Positions 35,468-48,090 of a stretch of DNA of 64,000 nucleotides are shown here, piece after piece. The translations under genes were made by a program, and so were the position numbers. Within the stretch, counting starts at the first letter, position 1; each line of letters begins with the position of its first letter. Location: contig JXTC01000515.1 of NCBI GenBank assembly GCA_002914845.1, forward strand, positions 148,216 through 212,215, in the 5' to 3' direction. The notes under the pieces are model-generated. The model saw only the letters and a list, made by a program, of their open reading frames with translations. It did no database searches and was not told where the DNA came from. Source of the stretch: Trema orientale. Lineage: Eukaryota; Streptophyta; Magnoliopsida; Rosales; Cannabaceae.

Positions 35468-37550
35468 ACTACCTTAGTCCGGCCCACCAAACAAGGCCTA
35501 AAAGAATATCCAAATAAATTGAGAAAACTACACCATATGTCCCTTTTTACAGCTATGTATTAATGAATATCTCATTTTTATTTTATTGATAAAAATATCC
35601 ATTTTTAAGTTTTAATTATTCTACTTTACCATTATACCTTACGTAAGTTAATTTAATATATTCATGTATATAATTAATTTGCCAATATATATAATTCATT
35701 TACCGGTGATTGAATAAAAAGTAAATGAACTTAAAACACAAATATTTCTTGGTGCGGTAATTGCATTATATTGTATCATACCATTTATTGTATTGTATGA
35801 TACTTATATCAAACAATATTATTTTATTACGATGTTAGAAAAGAAGGCTAAAAACGTAACTTAAACTAGTATTTAATTGGTTTTAAATTAAATAAAGTCT
35901 CAAACTTTATGTATTTCACTTGTGCAACAAAACGAAAAGTTACATCACATGTTACGGATAGTACTTCATTTTACAAAAGCCAATTCTCTGATGAAGAAAA
36001 GGGCTGTTCTTGTGGTAGCTCATATATAGACTACATACAGCAAGACAACGTAGCAATCCTTATGAGGGAGAAATAGTTGAAAGCGGCACTCTCATTCATG
36101 AGCTTCTTTACTTGGTGTTTATACTTCCCTGTTTGGAGGCCCAATTACAAGAAACCAAAGAGCAAATGGGAACTGGAATATCATATTATGTAAAAGACAA
36201 GTGAAGTTTGTCACGTAGAGAGATCGTGTTTCCCCAATTATGACTTTTGTAGAGTTTTGTCCCTGAACTTTTTTACTGTTGCATATCCCCAATAAATTAT
36301 TTGTTAGGGATGTGGTTTCTTCGTAACTTCTGTGTATAACTAATGAAAAATGCTCATGTGAAACTTTTTATTTAATAATTTTTTTCTATTATTTTACTTT
36401 AAAAAATTAAGTTACATACAAAATAAAATAAAATATACTTTTAATTATCTTTTTTTTGGTACTCTTTCCCCTCTCTCCCACTTTCACCTGCCTCTCTCTT
36501 CCTCTCTCCCCTCAACATCCCAAGTCCCAAAGAAGCAAAATCTATAAAGTTTATCTCACTATGATCGAATTTCCAAGGACAAAATCTCATTTGTAAATGA
36601 GGATTTTAGAGCAATTTTTTCAGTGGCAAAATAGTTTATTATACTAGCAATACTTCTAGTGATGGACGTATTCCACAGGAAAAAGGTTTATATTTCTTCT
36701 TCTTTTTGCTAAAGACGCTTTGGAAAGGACCAAATCTATAACAAATTATTTATAGAGGGGATGAATACAACAGAAAAAAGAATTTGAGAAACAAAATTTT
36801 ACGAGTGCCGTAAATCAGGAAAAAAATACAATTTGATAAACATTCTATCACCTTTGGTAAATCGCTGGTCCGATAAGTAACTAGAGTTAACACACGATTT
36901 CCAACATGCTGTCCCGCCCTTCATCATGGATGAACATTGTAATCATAGATTGACTATGAATATTGTAAAGACCATATATTTGTGTAGAAGAGTGTTTTTA
37001 TTTAGGACTATCCACAGCTTCACGTTGTAGATGATAGAAAATTTTGTTTCTTAAAAGAAAAAAATTAAATGAGAATATTCTAGAATGCAACAGATTCTAT
37101 TCATGTGTACCGATCGATTTTTGGTAGATTAAATAGGTGTGGCTGGGTTCCGTTTAAATATGGGTACGATATGGTATTCCAATAGTATCTATATTTTATT
37201 TACAAAAAAAAAAAATGTCTATTTCTTGATAATTCTATTTTCATTTTTTCTCCTTTCTAGAAGCTTAAATATTTGCTTTAATAATTATATGCTATTTATT
37301 GTGGAACAGATCAGATAATCCCCTAAAAAAAAAAGAGAAAAGGGAGAAAGAGAAGGAAAAAGAAAAAAAAAAAAAAAAAGATGATGCTAGCTACATATCC
37401 TAGAATTTGTACCAAAACATGTGACATATGAATTATTAGCATTTAATTGGTGCATTAGAACTTATCATAAATAGATCATCAAATTCACCATTACATTTAC
37501 GAATTGAATGTTAATAATTCATATGTCATGTGTGTTGTTATTAAAAATTT
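35468..37550. other. Intergenic, no gene recognised
   Basis: AT-rich spacer with purine-rich (AAAGAGAAAAAG) and CT-rich patches. No open frame above background and no structured repeat found. Confidence 0.5.
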
Positions 37551-37728
37551 GAGTAATGCTATGGGTACCAGTGGTGCCTAATACCACAATGATGTGTCAG
37601 TTTGTCACTGGTTAATCGTAATTATAATTTAAATGTGGCCCATGTGAGACCCAGTTTATTAATTAAATCATCCAATGACAGACATTTCATTGTGGTAATG
37701 GGCACTACTGGTGCTTATAGCATTGCTC
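37551..37728. mobile_element. MULE-type MITE with GAGTAATGCTAT ends, copy 2
   Basis: 178 bp with inverted ends GAGTAATGCTATGGGTACC / GGTGCTTATAGCATTGCTC and a perfect 9-bp duplication TAAAAATTT (37542-37550, 37729-37737). The inside is the reverse complement of copy 1 at 23813-23996. Confidence 0.9.
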
Positions 37729-37960
37729 TAAAAATTTGGTATAAATTTGGACATATCTAGCATTATTTTAAAATAATTAGGAATATTTTTATAGAAGCGT
37801 TTTGGCAACCAGAAATACATTGAACTGTAATAAATGTACTTATTATTTGGTGGAAAAAGTCAAAGGCATTTATATGATTTCTATCTAAATTTTATTTTAC
37901 TTATTAAAAAACGTTCATGGTTTATACAGTAAATTTATCATAAGTTTTCCATTAAAATAA

Positions 37961-38132
37961 GGGGAGGGCTACAGTAGGGGCGCCCCTACGTAGGGTCATG
38001 TCTTAATTATCGTTGGATGGGAATCTGTGGAGAATAACGGGAATATGTAGAGAATCTATTTATATACAGATTCCAATCCAACGGTGAATAGACAGGGCCT
38101 TACGTAGGAGCGCCCCTACTGTAGACCCGCCC
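37961..38132 (+). mobile_element. Palindromic MULE-type MITE, copy B
   Basis: 172 bp, GGGGAGGGCTACAGTAGG to GTAGACCCGCCC. No matching 9-bp flanks. Instead AGTAAATTTATCATAA occurs on both sides at some distance, so rearrangement within the surrounding array may have removed the original duplication. Confidence 0.8.
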
Positions 38133-38852
38133 TAGTAAATTTATCATAAACTTTCCTTAAAAAGAAAATAAGTTTTAGATGGAAAAGATATAAATATGTT
38201 TCTATCTAAAACTTATTTCTTTAAAAAGGAAAAACTTATGATAAAAAATCACATGATACATATGGTAAAATTATCATAATTTTTTCTTAAAAAGAAAATT
38301 ATTTTTAGATAGAAAATGTATAAATGTGTTTCTATCTAAAACTTATTTCCTTTTAAGGAAAAACTTATGACAAAAAAATCACATGGCATATATAATAAAC
38401 TTATATTTTAGTGTATTTCTGGTGTGATTTATTATATTAAAAAAAATTAGGAATATTTGTTTTTAAGCATTTTGGTAACCTGAAAATAGAAATACGCGGG
38501 AGTATTGAAAAAGTAATTTTAATTACTCAGGTAGAAAAAATCAAAAGCATTTATATGTTTTCTATATGAGACATTTTGTTTTTAAAGAGAACTTTTTATA
38601 AACTTACTATATAAACCATGTGTTATATAGTAAATTTATCAAAACTGTTCCCTAAATGTATGTGTCTCAGATAGAAAACGCATAAATACATTTGAGTTTC
38701 TTTACCTAAATAATTAAAACTACCATTTTTTTTATATAACCAGAAATATATGGCGTGTAAAAAAAGTGGTAGTTTTAATAATTTAGGTAGGACAGTTATA
38801 CGTTTTCTATATGAAACATTTTGTTTTTAAAGAAACCTTTTGATAAATTTAA

Positions 38853-39022
38853 GGACGCGTCTACAGTAGGGGCGTCTCTGCGTAGGGCTCTGTCTATACA
38901 CCGTTTGATGGAAATCTGTGTATAAACAGATTCCCCACAGATTTCCGTTATTCCCCACAGATTCCCATCAAACGGTGTATAAAGGGGAGCCCTACGTAAG
39001 GGCGCCCCTACTGTAGCCCTCC
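38853..39022 (-). mobile_element. Palindromic MULE-type MITE, copy C
   Basis: 170 bp in reverse orientation (GGACGCGTCTACAGTAGG at left, CTACTGTAGCCCTCC at right). Flanks TAAATTTAA and TAAATTATT share only the first six bases. Confidence 0.78.
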
Positions 39023-39187
39023 TAAATTATTAAAATTTCTTTTTTTACACACCGATATATCTGGTTACCAAAACGTTTAAAAAAATATTCCTAATTTTTT
39101 AAAATATTAAATCATATCAAAAATACACGGGAGTGTAAAAAAATGGTAGTTTTAATTATTTAGGTAGAGAAAATCAAATGTATTTAT

Positions 39188-39359
39188 GGGCACGTCTACA
39201 GTAGGGGCGTCTCTGCGTAGGGCCCTGTCTATACACCGTTTGATGGGAATCTGTGTATAAACAGATTCCCCATAAATTCCCGTTATTCTCCACAGATTCC
39301 CATCAAACGGTGTATAAAGGGTGGCCTTACGTAGGGGCGCCCCTACTGTAGCCCTCCCC
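39188..39359 (-). mobile_element. Palindromic MULE-type MITE, copy D
   Basis: 172 bp, reverse orientation, with a perfect 9-bp duplication TGTATTTAT (39179-39187 and 39360-39368). Confidence 0.92.
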
Positions 39360-40259
39360 TGTATTTATACGTTATTTATCGGAGATATTTTTTTTTTAAG
39401 GAAAGCTATATATCACATGGTACATATGGTAAATTTATCATAAATTTTCCTTAAAAAAATATGTTTCAAATAAAAAAGGTATAAATGCATTTGATTTTTA
39501 TTACCTAAATAATTAAAATTGCCTTTCTTAAAAGTCCATTTAAACTTCCGTGTATTTCTGGTATGGATTTAATATATTAAAAAAATATATACGAATGTTT
39601 TCTTTTGAAATGTTTTGGTAACCCGAAACGGGAGTGCAAAAAAGAAAAGTAGTTTTAACAATTTAGGTAGGGAAAATTAAATACATTTACACTTTTTCTA
39701 CATGAGACATTTTTTCAAAAGGAAAACGTATATACGTATGGTAAAGTTATTATATATCACATGGATTATATAGCTAAACTTTTCCTTATAATAAATATGT
39801 TTCAGATAGAAAACCTATAAATGCATTTGATTTTCTCTACCTAAATAATTTAAAACTACTTTTTTTTTTTTTACTCCCGTGTATTTTTGGTAATTTAAAA
39901 CAATTAGGAATTTTTTTTAAAGCGTATTGGCAACTAGAAATACACTTAACTATTGAAAAAAAAAAAAAGCTTTAACTATCATGGGTAAAGAAAATCAACG
40001 CATTTATACATTTTCAAACTAAAACTTATTTTTCTTTTTTATAGAACTCTTTTTATAAATTGATTATATGAACCATGTGATTTTTTAAGTGGAAAAAAAA
40101 AACAACTACATGGTTTATATAGTAAATTAATCATAATTTCTCTAAAGAAAATAAGTTTTAGATAGGAGACAGATAAATGCGTTCGGCTTTCTAGACGCAC
40201 ATAATTGAGGGAATTAGAAAGCTATTTTTCAGCTTCAGACTATTTCTAGTGTGATTTAA

Positions 40260-40431
40260 GGGGAGGGTTACAGTAGGGGCGCTCCTACATAAGGCCACCT
40301 TTTATACACCGTTTGATGAGAATTTGTGGGGAATAACGGGAATCTGTGGAGAATCTGTTTATACACAGATTCCCATCAAACGGTGTATAGACAGGACCCT
40401 ACGCAGGGACGCTCCTACTGTAGACGCGCCC
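40260..40431 (+). mobile_element. Palindromic MULE-type MITE, copy E
   Basis: 172 bp with a perfect 9-bp duplication GTGATTTAA (40251-40259 and 40432-40440). Confidence 0.92.
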
Positions 40432-41037
40432 GTGATTTAATATATTAAAAAAAAAGAATATTTTTTTAAAGCGTTATAGCAACCAAACAAACAATGAGTT
40501 ATTAAAATGTAGCTTTAATTATTTGGGCAGAGAAAATCAGACGCACCTCTATCTAAAATTTATTTTCTTTTTAAAGAAAAATTGTGATAAATTTACTATA
40601 TAAACCAAGTGATTTAATACGAGATATAAGTTTACTATTTATTATTATTAATAATTGATCGGAACTTTTTTATTTTTGAATCAAAACCTTTTGAGTGCGC
40701 TGATTCTTCAGTTAAAGAGACAGAACTATTGTTTTAATTTCTCTGTCATTTTTATGATTTCCACGCTAAAGAACATTTATTACTTACAGAAAAACATAAA
40801 CAAATTAATAAGAAGCGAAATTAGAATAATAATTCAAAGCAAACACATAAAAAAAATTAGAATAAAAATATTTAAATTGACAATAATGAAAAAAATAATA
40901 ATTGTACCCTTAGCATAGAAGAAATTAAAATATACATCCACAATGTAGCATAAAACAGGAAAATCCTTTTCCCCTTTCTGACCACTTTAATCAACGATCC
41001 AATTTCTGATTAGGTCGTAAATACAATTTATTCCTCA

Positions 41038-41209
41038 GGGGATGGCTACGGTAGGGGCGTCCCTACGTAGGGTCATGCTTTAATTATCGTTGGATGGGAA
41101 TCTGTGGGGAATAACGGGAATCTGTGGAGAATCTATTTATATACAGATTCCCATCCAACGGTGAATAGACAGGGCCCTACGTAGGGGCGCCCCTACTGTA
41201 GACGCGCCC
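41038..41209 (+). mobile_element. Palindromic MULE-type MITE, copy F
   Basis: 172 bp with a perfect 9-bp duplication TATTCCTCA (41029-41037 and 41210-41218). Confidence 0.92.
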
Positions 41210-41693
41210 TATTCCTCAAAGAAAAAAAAAATCAACACCAAAGCGAAAGCCACCATCAAAAAAGTTTTTTTTTTTTCCAAAATTTAGTGAGACCCCTTAA
41301 TTTTTTTTAAAATGAAACTTGCAATTAACTAAGGCCTAATATAATAGTGTATATATTCCGGAAGAAAAAAAATCCTCTTCTAAACAAATTAATTTTTCCT
41401 AGATTAATTTTGAAACCATAATTAAGCCCTAATCTAGAGCTTAGGAAAAAAAATTGAAGAAAAAGTAGGGAAAGCAGAGTTCTAAAAAAATTAGCCTTAA
41501 TACTCAATGTCCCTACTCAAATAAATTTCTAACTCTTCCTGTCATACCCAAACAAAACATTGAAAGTAGAATGGTAACGTTCAAACTCGTACATACAAAA
41601 TCGTTATAAGTTGCAATTCAAAAAAATGGAGGTGGATTCACAGAGTGAAAGAGTAATATATTATTATCTATCTTTGATAAATACCAATCACTA
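41210..41693. other. Intergenic, no feature recognised
   Basis: AT-rich spacer; no gene or repeat structure found. Confidence 0.45.
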
Positions 41694-41846
41694 ATGATGA
41701 TTAACGCCAAGTTGTTTCTTACCACCTTCTTCATCTTTGTCTCGGCCTTCCTTTTTCATGAACATTATGACTATGGATTCCAAATAAGTAAAATAGTACT
41801 AGTTGTGATGCTTCATCTGTATGCATTTTGGAGTTATTTTTATTGA
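41694..41846 (+). other. Small ORF of 50 codons, possible gene fragment
   Basis: Reads MMINAKLFLTTFFIFVSAF then LFHEHYDYG and a second hydrophobic stretch. The 'FxxSAFxxHE' pattern is reminiscent of the histidine motif of MBOAT acyltransferases, but the match is short and the rest of such a protein is not found nearby. It may be chance, a fragment, or a short membrane peptide. Confidence 0.2.
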
Positions 41847-42536
41847 AGCAATAGAAGATTCTAGAACTGGAGTTCCTTCCAACATGTAGGCTCTATTACC
41901 GATTATATACTTTCGACACGTGCTATTCTGAGCGGACGTTATCTTGAGTAGAGATTATTTGAGCATGCGTTACTTGTATAGGTTTATTTTGAGCATTCGT
42001 GACCTATGAAAAAAGGGTTAATACCACAATTTGTCCTTTAACTATCTCACGGGTAACGATTTTGTCACTGTATTTTTAATTTTGGCTACTAAGTCCACGA
42101 ATTATCTTATGTAGCAAAAAATGTTGAAGTTGATAATTAGTTTTTGAAATAAGTTACATAATCTATTTTATTTATTATGTTTTAAAAGAAAGTAAAGTTT
42201 AATCTTTTTTAACAACAAACTTTCAAAAAGTAGTTCTTCTTCAGAACAATTAAAAGGGAGAATAGTTATTTCAATATATTCTGTTATTAAGTATAATACT
42301 AGAAAATAAGGGGCATCAAATTTAAAATATTGGCCATTCACCTAAATTTCTCATAAAATAATTGTATGTACATACTATTTTCTTTTGGACTCACTATTTG
42401 AAATTAGCGCATTTAATCTCTTATTGATTTCTTTTGATTAATTAATATTTCTTATTCATTGAGTAAGGAGAAAATATTCTTATTTAGAAGGAAATAGAAT
42501 AATACGGACGTTTTCCTAGTTTTCTCTCTAATGACA

Positions 42537-42912
42537 TGTTTGGTTGATTGGAATGACCTTGGAATGGGATAGTCATTATTTTTCAAGGTCCATTCTATTA
42601 TTTGGTTGGACTTTAAAGTATAGAATCAAGATTCTTTTTAGAATCTTGATTCCAATATTTGATGGAATTCTTATTCGTTTCAAAAAACTAAGGAATAATG
42701 ATTCCAAATTTTTGTCAATTAGTTTAAAACTCAATTTTTCATTTTTACCCTATTAGGATATCTAAAAGTAAGGGTACTTTAGTCAATATAATATTTATTT
42801 CATTTTATTACACTAATTCAACTAAACAATGAAATATCATTTCTATTCTCATTCCAATTCCACTTCATTACATTAATTTCTATTACCACTCCTATTCCAT
42901 TCTATCAAACCA
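42537..42912. mobile_element. TIR element with CATGTTTGGTT ends
   Basis: The left end GACATGTTTGGTTGATTGG and the complement of the right end GTCATGTTTGGTTTGATAG pair over about 25 bp with gaps. Interior is non-coding with inverted 'AGAATCAAGATTC/GAATCTTGATTC' motifs. I found no convincing target duplication, so the superfamily is open. Confidence 0.55.
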
Positions 42913-43273
42913 AACATGACCTAAGAGTTAGAAAACAAGCCAGATAGAATATATACTCTCTCCCCCTCTCCCTTTCCCACCCTCTCCTCCCCTCCTCTCT
43001 TTAGTATTCTCTTATGGTGAGGATCTTGAGTTGTAGATGTTGTAGTTGCTATTCTAGTAACACCACTCACCTAAGCATAGAAAGAGATGTTCAATCCAGA
43101 ATACTATGAGAATTCATGTGGTGAATCCTAAGACCAGTGCTGATCGAGGAAATGGCACCTCTATCGACAATTTTGCACATAACACCGAGGTAATTTTTTC
43201 CTTCAGTGTTCATCTCAAAACATAAAGGTGATTTATAGGAGAAGCCATAAAAAACATTTTGTTGCAGCATATA

Positions 43274-45010
43274 TGTCACGACCGAAAATCCAAGGTCGTG
43301 ACTTTTAGTAATTTTATGTTGAAACAGTAGTAAATAGTGATTTTTCTAAAATTCCAAGAAATCGAGTACTTAAAATTTTATATTTTAATCCTTAAAAGTA
43401 ATCAAAATTCATAATCAAGAAAATTTTTCATTAGTATTAATTTTCCAAAGAAATCCTTCATTTGAAGTTTAGAGAAAATTCTAAACAAATTAATTTAAGA
43501 ACCTTGCTTATTTCATAAATTTAGTAAAACGTGTCCATTTAAAACTTAAATGCAATATCCAATTAATTTACATAAAATTAATTGTATTTCTAAGTACTCA
43601 AATTTAAAGAAAAATCATCCTCATACATCCACTAGTAAATACACTATTATTGGCTAAATAAATTTGACATAAAAAGGAAAAGGTGATATAGAATAGGAAC
43701 CGACCAATGAAGATGTAGGGACGACATACATATACCAAAGAAGCTTCTCAAACCACCACAATAAATTACCCAAAATAAATCATCACCTGAAAGTGAGAGG
43801 AGGTAGGGAGTGAGCACGTGAATGCTCAGTAGAGAATCGATTATAAGTTTTTATATGTAAGAAAATATACTCACGTTGAAGGTCTTGCATAGTTAGTATT
43901 CCATTTAAAACAGTTCACAAAACCCAAGTGAAAATCATAGTCCAATAGTTCAAATATTCCAAACTATTGTAAAACATCCATCAAAACCAGTACATATCTA
44001 TTTAAGCCAATATATAACCATGTATGCAATCATGATGTCCGAAGTGTCCTAGTAGAACACCCGTAAGTCCGAGCCACCTAAGGAGGCACCGTAAGTCCGA
44101 TCACCCAATGTGGGGCATCGTAAGTCTGACGGCTGCGTAAGTGTGTGAATGCATGCAAATGCTATATGAGTGACAGAATAAGGATATGCACCATTTTCAC
44201 AAAATCACAAAGTAACCATGCAGTATTTTTTAATCAAACATCATTTAGTTCTTGAAACTGAGTTCTCCAACCATTTTGAATTTTCTCAAAATTTCGGCAT
44301 TATAATGGCCATTTTTGATCAAAATCTAAAATCCGAAATCTAAAATCCAATTTCCTGCAGAAATAGTTCAAAACAGTATATATGACACACCAACCAGTGT
44401 GACATGCCTCCCATATAGTTTATATCTCAAATCAGATCAAAAACGGATATAAACACAATTTTTATAAATAATTTTACAAAATTCTATATTTATCAAAAAT
44501 ATGTAATTTTATAAATTAATTTAATTTTAGAATCAAGTAATCGAATCCCTACCTCAATTGAGTGACAAGATAGCGTTATGGTGCTATTGAGAGCGTTTGA
44601 CATCGTTTGGCGGTCGTTTGGATAGTCGGGGGTCGTTTACGAACCCTTAATGGTTTGGTTTGAAAATTCGATTTTCCAACGGGACCTCGAATGGAGAAAC
44701 GAATATCTCTACTAAATTCTTAGCACCCAAATTAGCCAAGTTAGACATATAATTTGACTGATACGAGCTCGGACCGAACCTGGGCCCACGGCACACAAAT
44801 CGAGGTAATCTAAGCTGTTAGATTTAGATTTTCGTGCCTGCCACCAAATATAGTCAATATATATCAAACTTTAAGTTTTCACGAGTACATAATAAAAATG
44901 AGGTTTGTTTGACGATCTAACGGTCAGATTGAAAATTTTAAATATAAAATTAAAATAACTCAAAATTGACAAAAATGACAAATTTCAATCCGAACAATAT
45001 TGAGTCAAGA
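43274..45010 (-). repeat. Diverged LTR related to the LARD-like element
   Basis: Starts TGTCACGACCGAAAATCC and follows the LTR at 33176 in order (AACAGTAGTAAATAGTGA; CTCACGTTGAAGGTC; ATCTAACGGTC), with more substitutions. The last ~500 bp, including the GC-rich block and TTTTACA end, are missing. It also has a 'CCGTAAGTCCGA' triplet repeat at 44050-44130. No partner LTR or internal region adjoins it, so it is a truncated solo LTR or remnant. Confidence 0.8.
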
Positions 45011-45244
45011 TATATATACCATGATGTTTAGTTTTCTTTTAGCAGAAAGTCATGTATGTAAGTAAATCACAGAAAACTAGTCTGGTTTATGTGGAGCGTA
45101 ATATCCTGTATGTAAGTAAATCATAGGAAACCACAAAGTTTTCAAGAAACTACAAAAGTTTCTAGAAAACTAGTTTTGTTTCATTTTAGCAGAATGTCCT
45201 CTATCTAACAGAAAATCACAAATGTTTCCAGGAAACCAATTTAC

Positions 45245-45470
45245 GCTTTTTTTTTCTTTTTCTTTTTTATTATTATATTCTTTATCTTTTTAATTCCTTT
45301 TTTTTCTTTTTTTTTTGTCTACCTTTCTAAATTTATTATTATTCCATTACTATATTCAATTTTCATAGTTTACACTTTTTTCTTTTTCTTTTTTATTATT
45401 ATATTATTTATTTCTTTAATTTATTTTTTTTTTTCATTTTCTCCCACCTTTTTGAATTTATTATATTCTT
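45245..45470. repeat. Tandem repeat of about 125 bp, two units
   Basis: Two T-rich units both contain 'TTTTCTTTTTTATTATTATA' then a 'CTACC/CCACC TTTYTRAATTTATTA' end. Confidence 0.6.
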
Positions 45471-46239
45471 GGAACTATTGTGGTTTCTTTTTAGGAGAAT
45501 ATTATGTATGCAAGGAGAGTGTGGTCAAAGGAGTTTGAGCCTTGCTATGGTATATGAGACAATACGAGGCCAGCCACTAAACCTGTATTTACTTCTAGTT
45601 CATTTATATTAACTTTAATATTAATAAAAATTTACCACGCCTTACACTATATACCGTAAGAAAATTTATTTGTTTAGGTAGGTCGTAAAATTGTCAATAT
45701 TTCTTAAATCGTACCAAATGCCGTTTTCTTTTTCTTTTTTTTTTTTTGGAAAAGGGGCCTATTGATAGTTTTGCTACTACTTTAGCAAGTCTCCTTTCTC
45801 AAAATTTGGTACCAATAAGTGGGACCGATCAACACGTGGCAGCCTTTGAGGCACTTATTTGATACCTTATTCTAGAATTCCATTATATTACATATATTGC
45901 AATAATTGAAGAGAGAGATCAGGGAGTGCAATAGGGAGCCAGTGAGAATTATGAACTAGGGATATATAGTGAAAGGGATTTGACTAGACTAGTCAATAGT
46001 GTTAGTATTTAAATCAAAATTTAAAAATGTACCTTTCCTTTTTTTTCGTATTATAAAATATCTTATATTATTAGTTAATGTAAAATTGTTAGAGAGTTGA
46101 AAAGAAAACCAAACCACACATCTTTTCCATATTTGAATTTTTTTCTTTTTGGATTCAATTTTCTGTATTTATTTTTATTATTATATTGTTATTTTTGCTC
46201 TTTCCTTTTTTTTCGGTTAAAGAGAGAGCTGTAGCACGT

Positions 46240-47507
46240 AGGGGTGCACATCGGGTCGGGTTTTAGGTATTCAGGTATTCGGGTTCGGGTATTCGGTTTC
46301 GGGTAGGGGTGGCAATTTAGGTCACGACACGATAACACGACTCGAAAACGACACGAAGTTAGCGGGTTTGGGTTTGTCTTAAACAGGTACAGGTCAAAAC
46401 AGGTTAAACCTGATTAAACACGATTAAATAATAGGTCATTAGCAGGTTAACCTGTTAAACCCGAAATTGACCCGTTTAACACGATTAAATTTTTTAAGAC
46501 ATTGTATTATCTTGTGTATACCAAGACTTAAAAATTCCCTTTCATATTTTATGTACTAAAATTTGAAAGTTTTATTTTGGTTTTAAACTTTGGATTGTGT
46601 GTTATATTTATTTGATTATGGTTGCTTGGTTATATTGGAAATATAAAATAAGTTAATAGATTATATCAAGTTATATTGAAAATGTGAAATAGGTTAACAT
46701 GTTAAAATTAATGGGTTAATACGTTATGTCAAGTTGAACCAAATACATCATATTTAACATTAACATGTTAAATTGAGTTCAATTAACGGGTTAACAGTGT
46801 ACAAGTTAGCAGATCGTGTTACGTTGGACATGATCTGAATACGACCCATTTAAATAACGTGTTAAATGTGTCGCTCACATGTTAACCTGTTTATTTAGCG
46901 TGTCGGGTGTGGGTTTACAAATCATGACACGAATAATAAACGTGTCGGATTTGGGTTTGGCAATTGCTCGTTATATATATGCCTCGACACGACACGAATA
47001 TGACACGATAACACGAATTACCACCCCTAGTTTCGGGTATATAAAAATAAACAACCGAAACCGAACCAACTAGGATCGGGTATTCGGGTTTCGGGTATGT
47101 CGGGTATTCGGTCGGGTCGGGTTGGGTTTTATGGAAGCATAAAACTTTTTTTCATTTTTTTTTGCCACATAATAAATAATTTTGAATGTTTTTTTCCTTA
47201 TTTTATGCATAATTAGCTTTTTGCACAATACATACAATCTCATAAACATTGAAATATAAAAAAAAAAAAGATAAAGCGAAATAAATTATTAAATAACCAA
47301 TTTTAAGAGTTTTTTTTTAATAATAGTGGCGGTTTGGGTCAGGTTCGGGTACCGAACCCCCCAAAATATGTACCCGTACCCGAACTGAAATCTCTTCAGT
47401 TCGGCCGGGTTTACCCGAATTTTCGGGTACACTTGTTTGAACCCGAAATCTTGGGTCGGGCGGGTATCTCGGATCGGGTCGGGTTTTTGCATTTTTGTGC
47501 AGTCTTA
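46240..47507. mobile_element. hAT-like element in the left arm (outer)
   Basis: Starts AGGGGTGCACATCGGGTCGG and ends TTTTTGTGCAGTCTTA. It has a target duplication TAGCACGT (46232-46239 and 47509-47516). The right arm of the inverted repeat keeps the empty site (complement of AGTAGCACGTGATGA near 48850), which confirms the insertion. Contents are 'TCGGGT'-type repeats on both sides, no transposase, and a second hAT inside. Confidence 0.88.
46305..47030. mobile_element. hAT-like element nested inside the outer hAT
   Basis: AGGGGTGGCAATTTAGG ... AATTACCACCCCTAG with a perfect 8-bp duplication TTTCGGGT (46297-46304 and 47031-47038). Subterminal sequence is rich in ACACGA/CGTGT and 'AACCTGTTAA' motifs, as in many non-autonomous plant hATs. 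The ORF at 46879 is built from terminal repeats, not a gene. Confidence 0.88.
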
Positions 47508-48090
47508 GTAGCACGTGATGAGTGAGTGAGACAGAGGGCTAAAGAAAAAGGGCCATAAGCACTCCCAATACTCGTTATGAAGCACGTTTTGATCTTGAAA
47601 GGTTTTCTTTCCCCTTCTCTCTCTCTCTCTCTTAAGAGATCTATCTGAACCGATCATAAGTTAAAAAAAGAGATATACTGATGTCATTAATTCAGAACGT
47701 GCCAATTGACGGAGAAGGTCCCTTCTCTCTCCATCTCGCTGCAAAGATCTGCTCTCTCTTTATTGATCCAATCAATATTCTAAAAGACTCGTGAGATCCA
47801 CACACTTTGTTAGGATATCATTTTTTTTTTAAATTCCGTTATATTGTTAGGATATCACTTATAATCAACTTCTGTTCCTTTCTTAATTCATCTTCTCCTT
47901 CTTCTTATAAGTCAAACCTCTTCCAGCAAGGTCATCACTCTGCAAAGAACAAGGCCACGTGTCGTGATCTCTCTTCTTATCGTATATCTATATATATTTT
48001 TAGGAATAATCCCATTGTTATGGGTCTGTCTAACCTAACAGCTAGCAAAGTCACTCATTGGCTTAGTGAGTTATTTGTAGCCGTCAGATA

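Larger units (their letters stand above)
37780..40640. repeat. Array of degenerate long palindromes with nested MITEs
   Basis: Segments of the kind 'TTTAGGTAGAGAAAATCAAA' and their complement 'TTTGATTTTCTCTACCTAAA' alternate through the region. Likewise 'GGTAACCAGAAATACACGGG' alternates with its complement, and 'CATATGGTAAATTTATCAT'-like motifs mark several symmetry centres (about 38250, 38385, 38620, 39410, 39755, 40110, 40600). The parent unit appears to be a several-hundred-bp palindrome that was repeated, then interrupted by four 170-172-bp MITEs. It is non-coding. Confidence 0.7.

Noticed and set aside
37961-41209. CRISPR-like array
   Set aside because: The repeats are whole palindromic MITEs at irregular spacing in both orientations with 9-bp target duplications, in plant DNA.
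43091-43279. Minus-strand frame of 62 codons next to the diverged LTR
   Set aside because: It starts inside the LTR terminus and has no recognised domain or splice context. It could be a host fragment, but nothing supports it.
46879-47525. Frames rich in Arg, Pro and Val
   Set aside because: They read through hAT terminal repeats (ACACGA and TCGGGT arrays).
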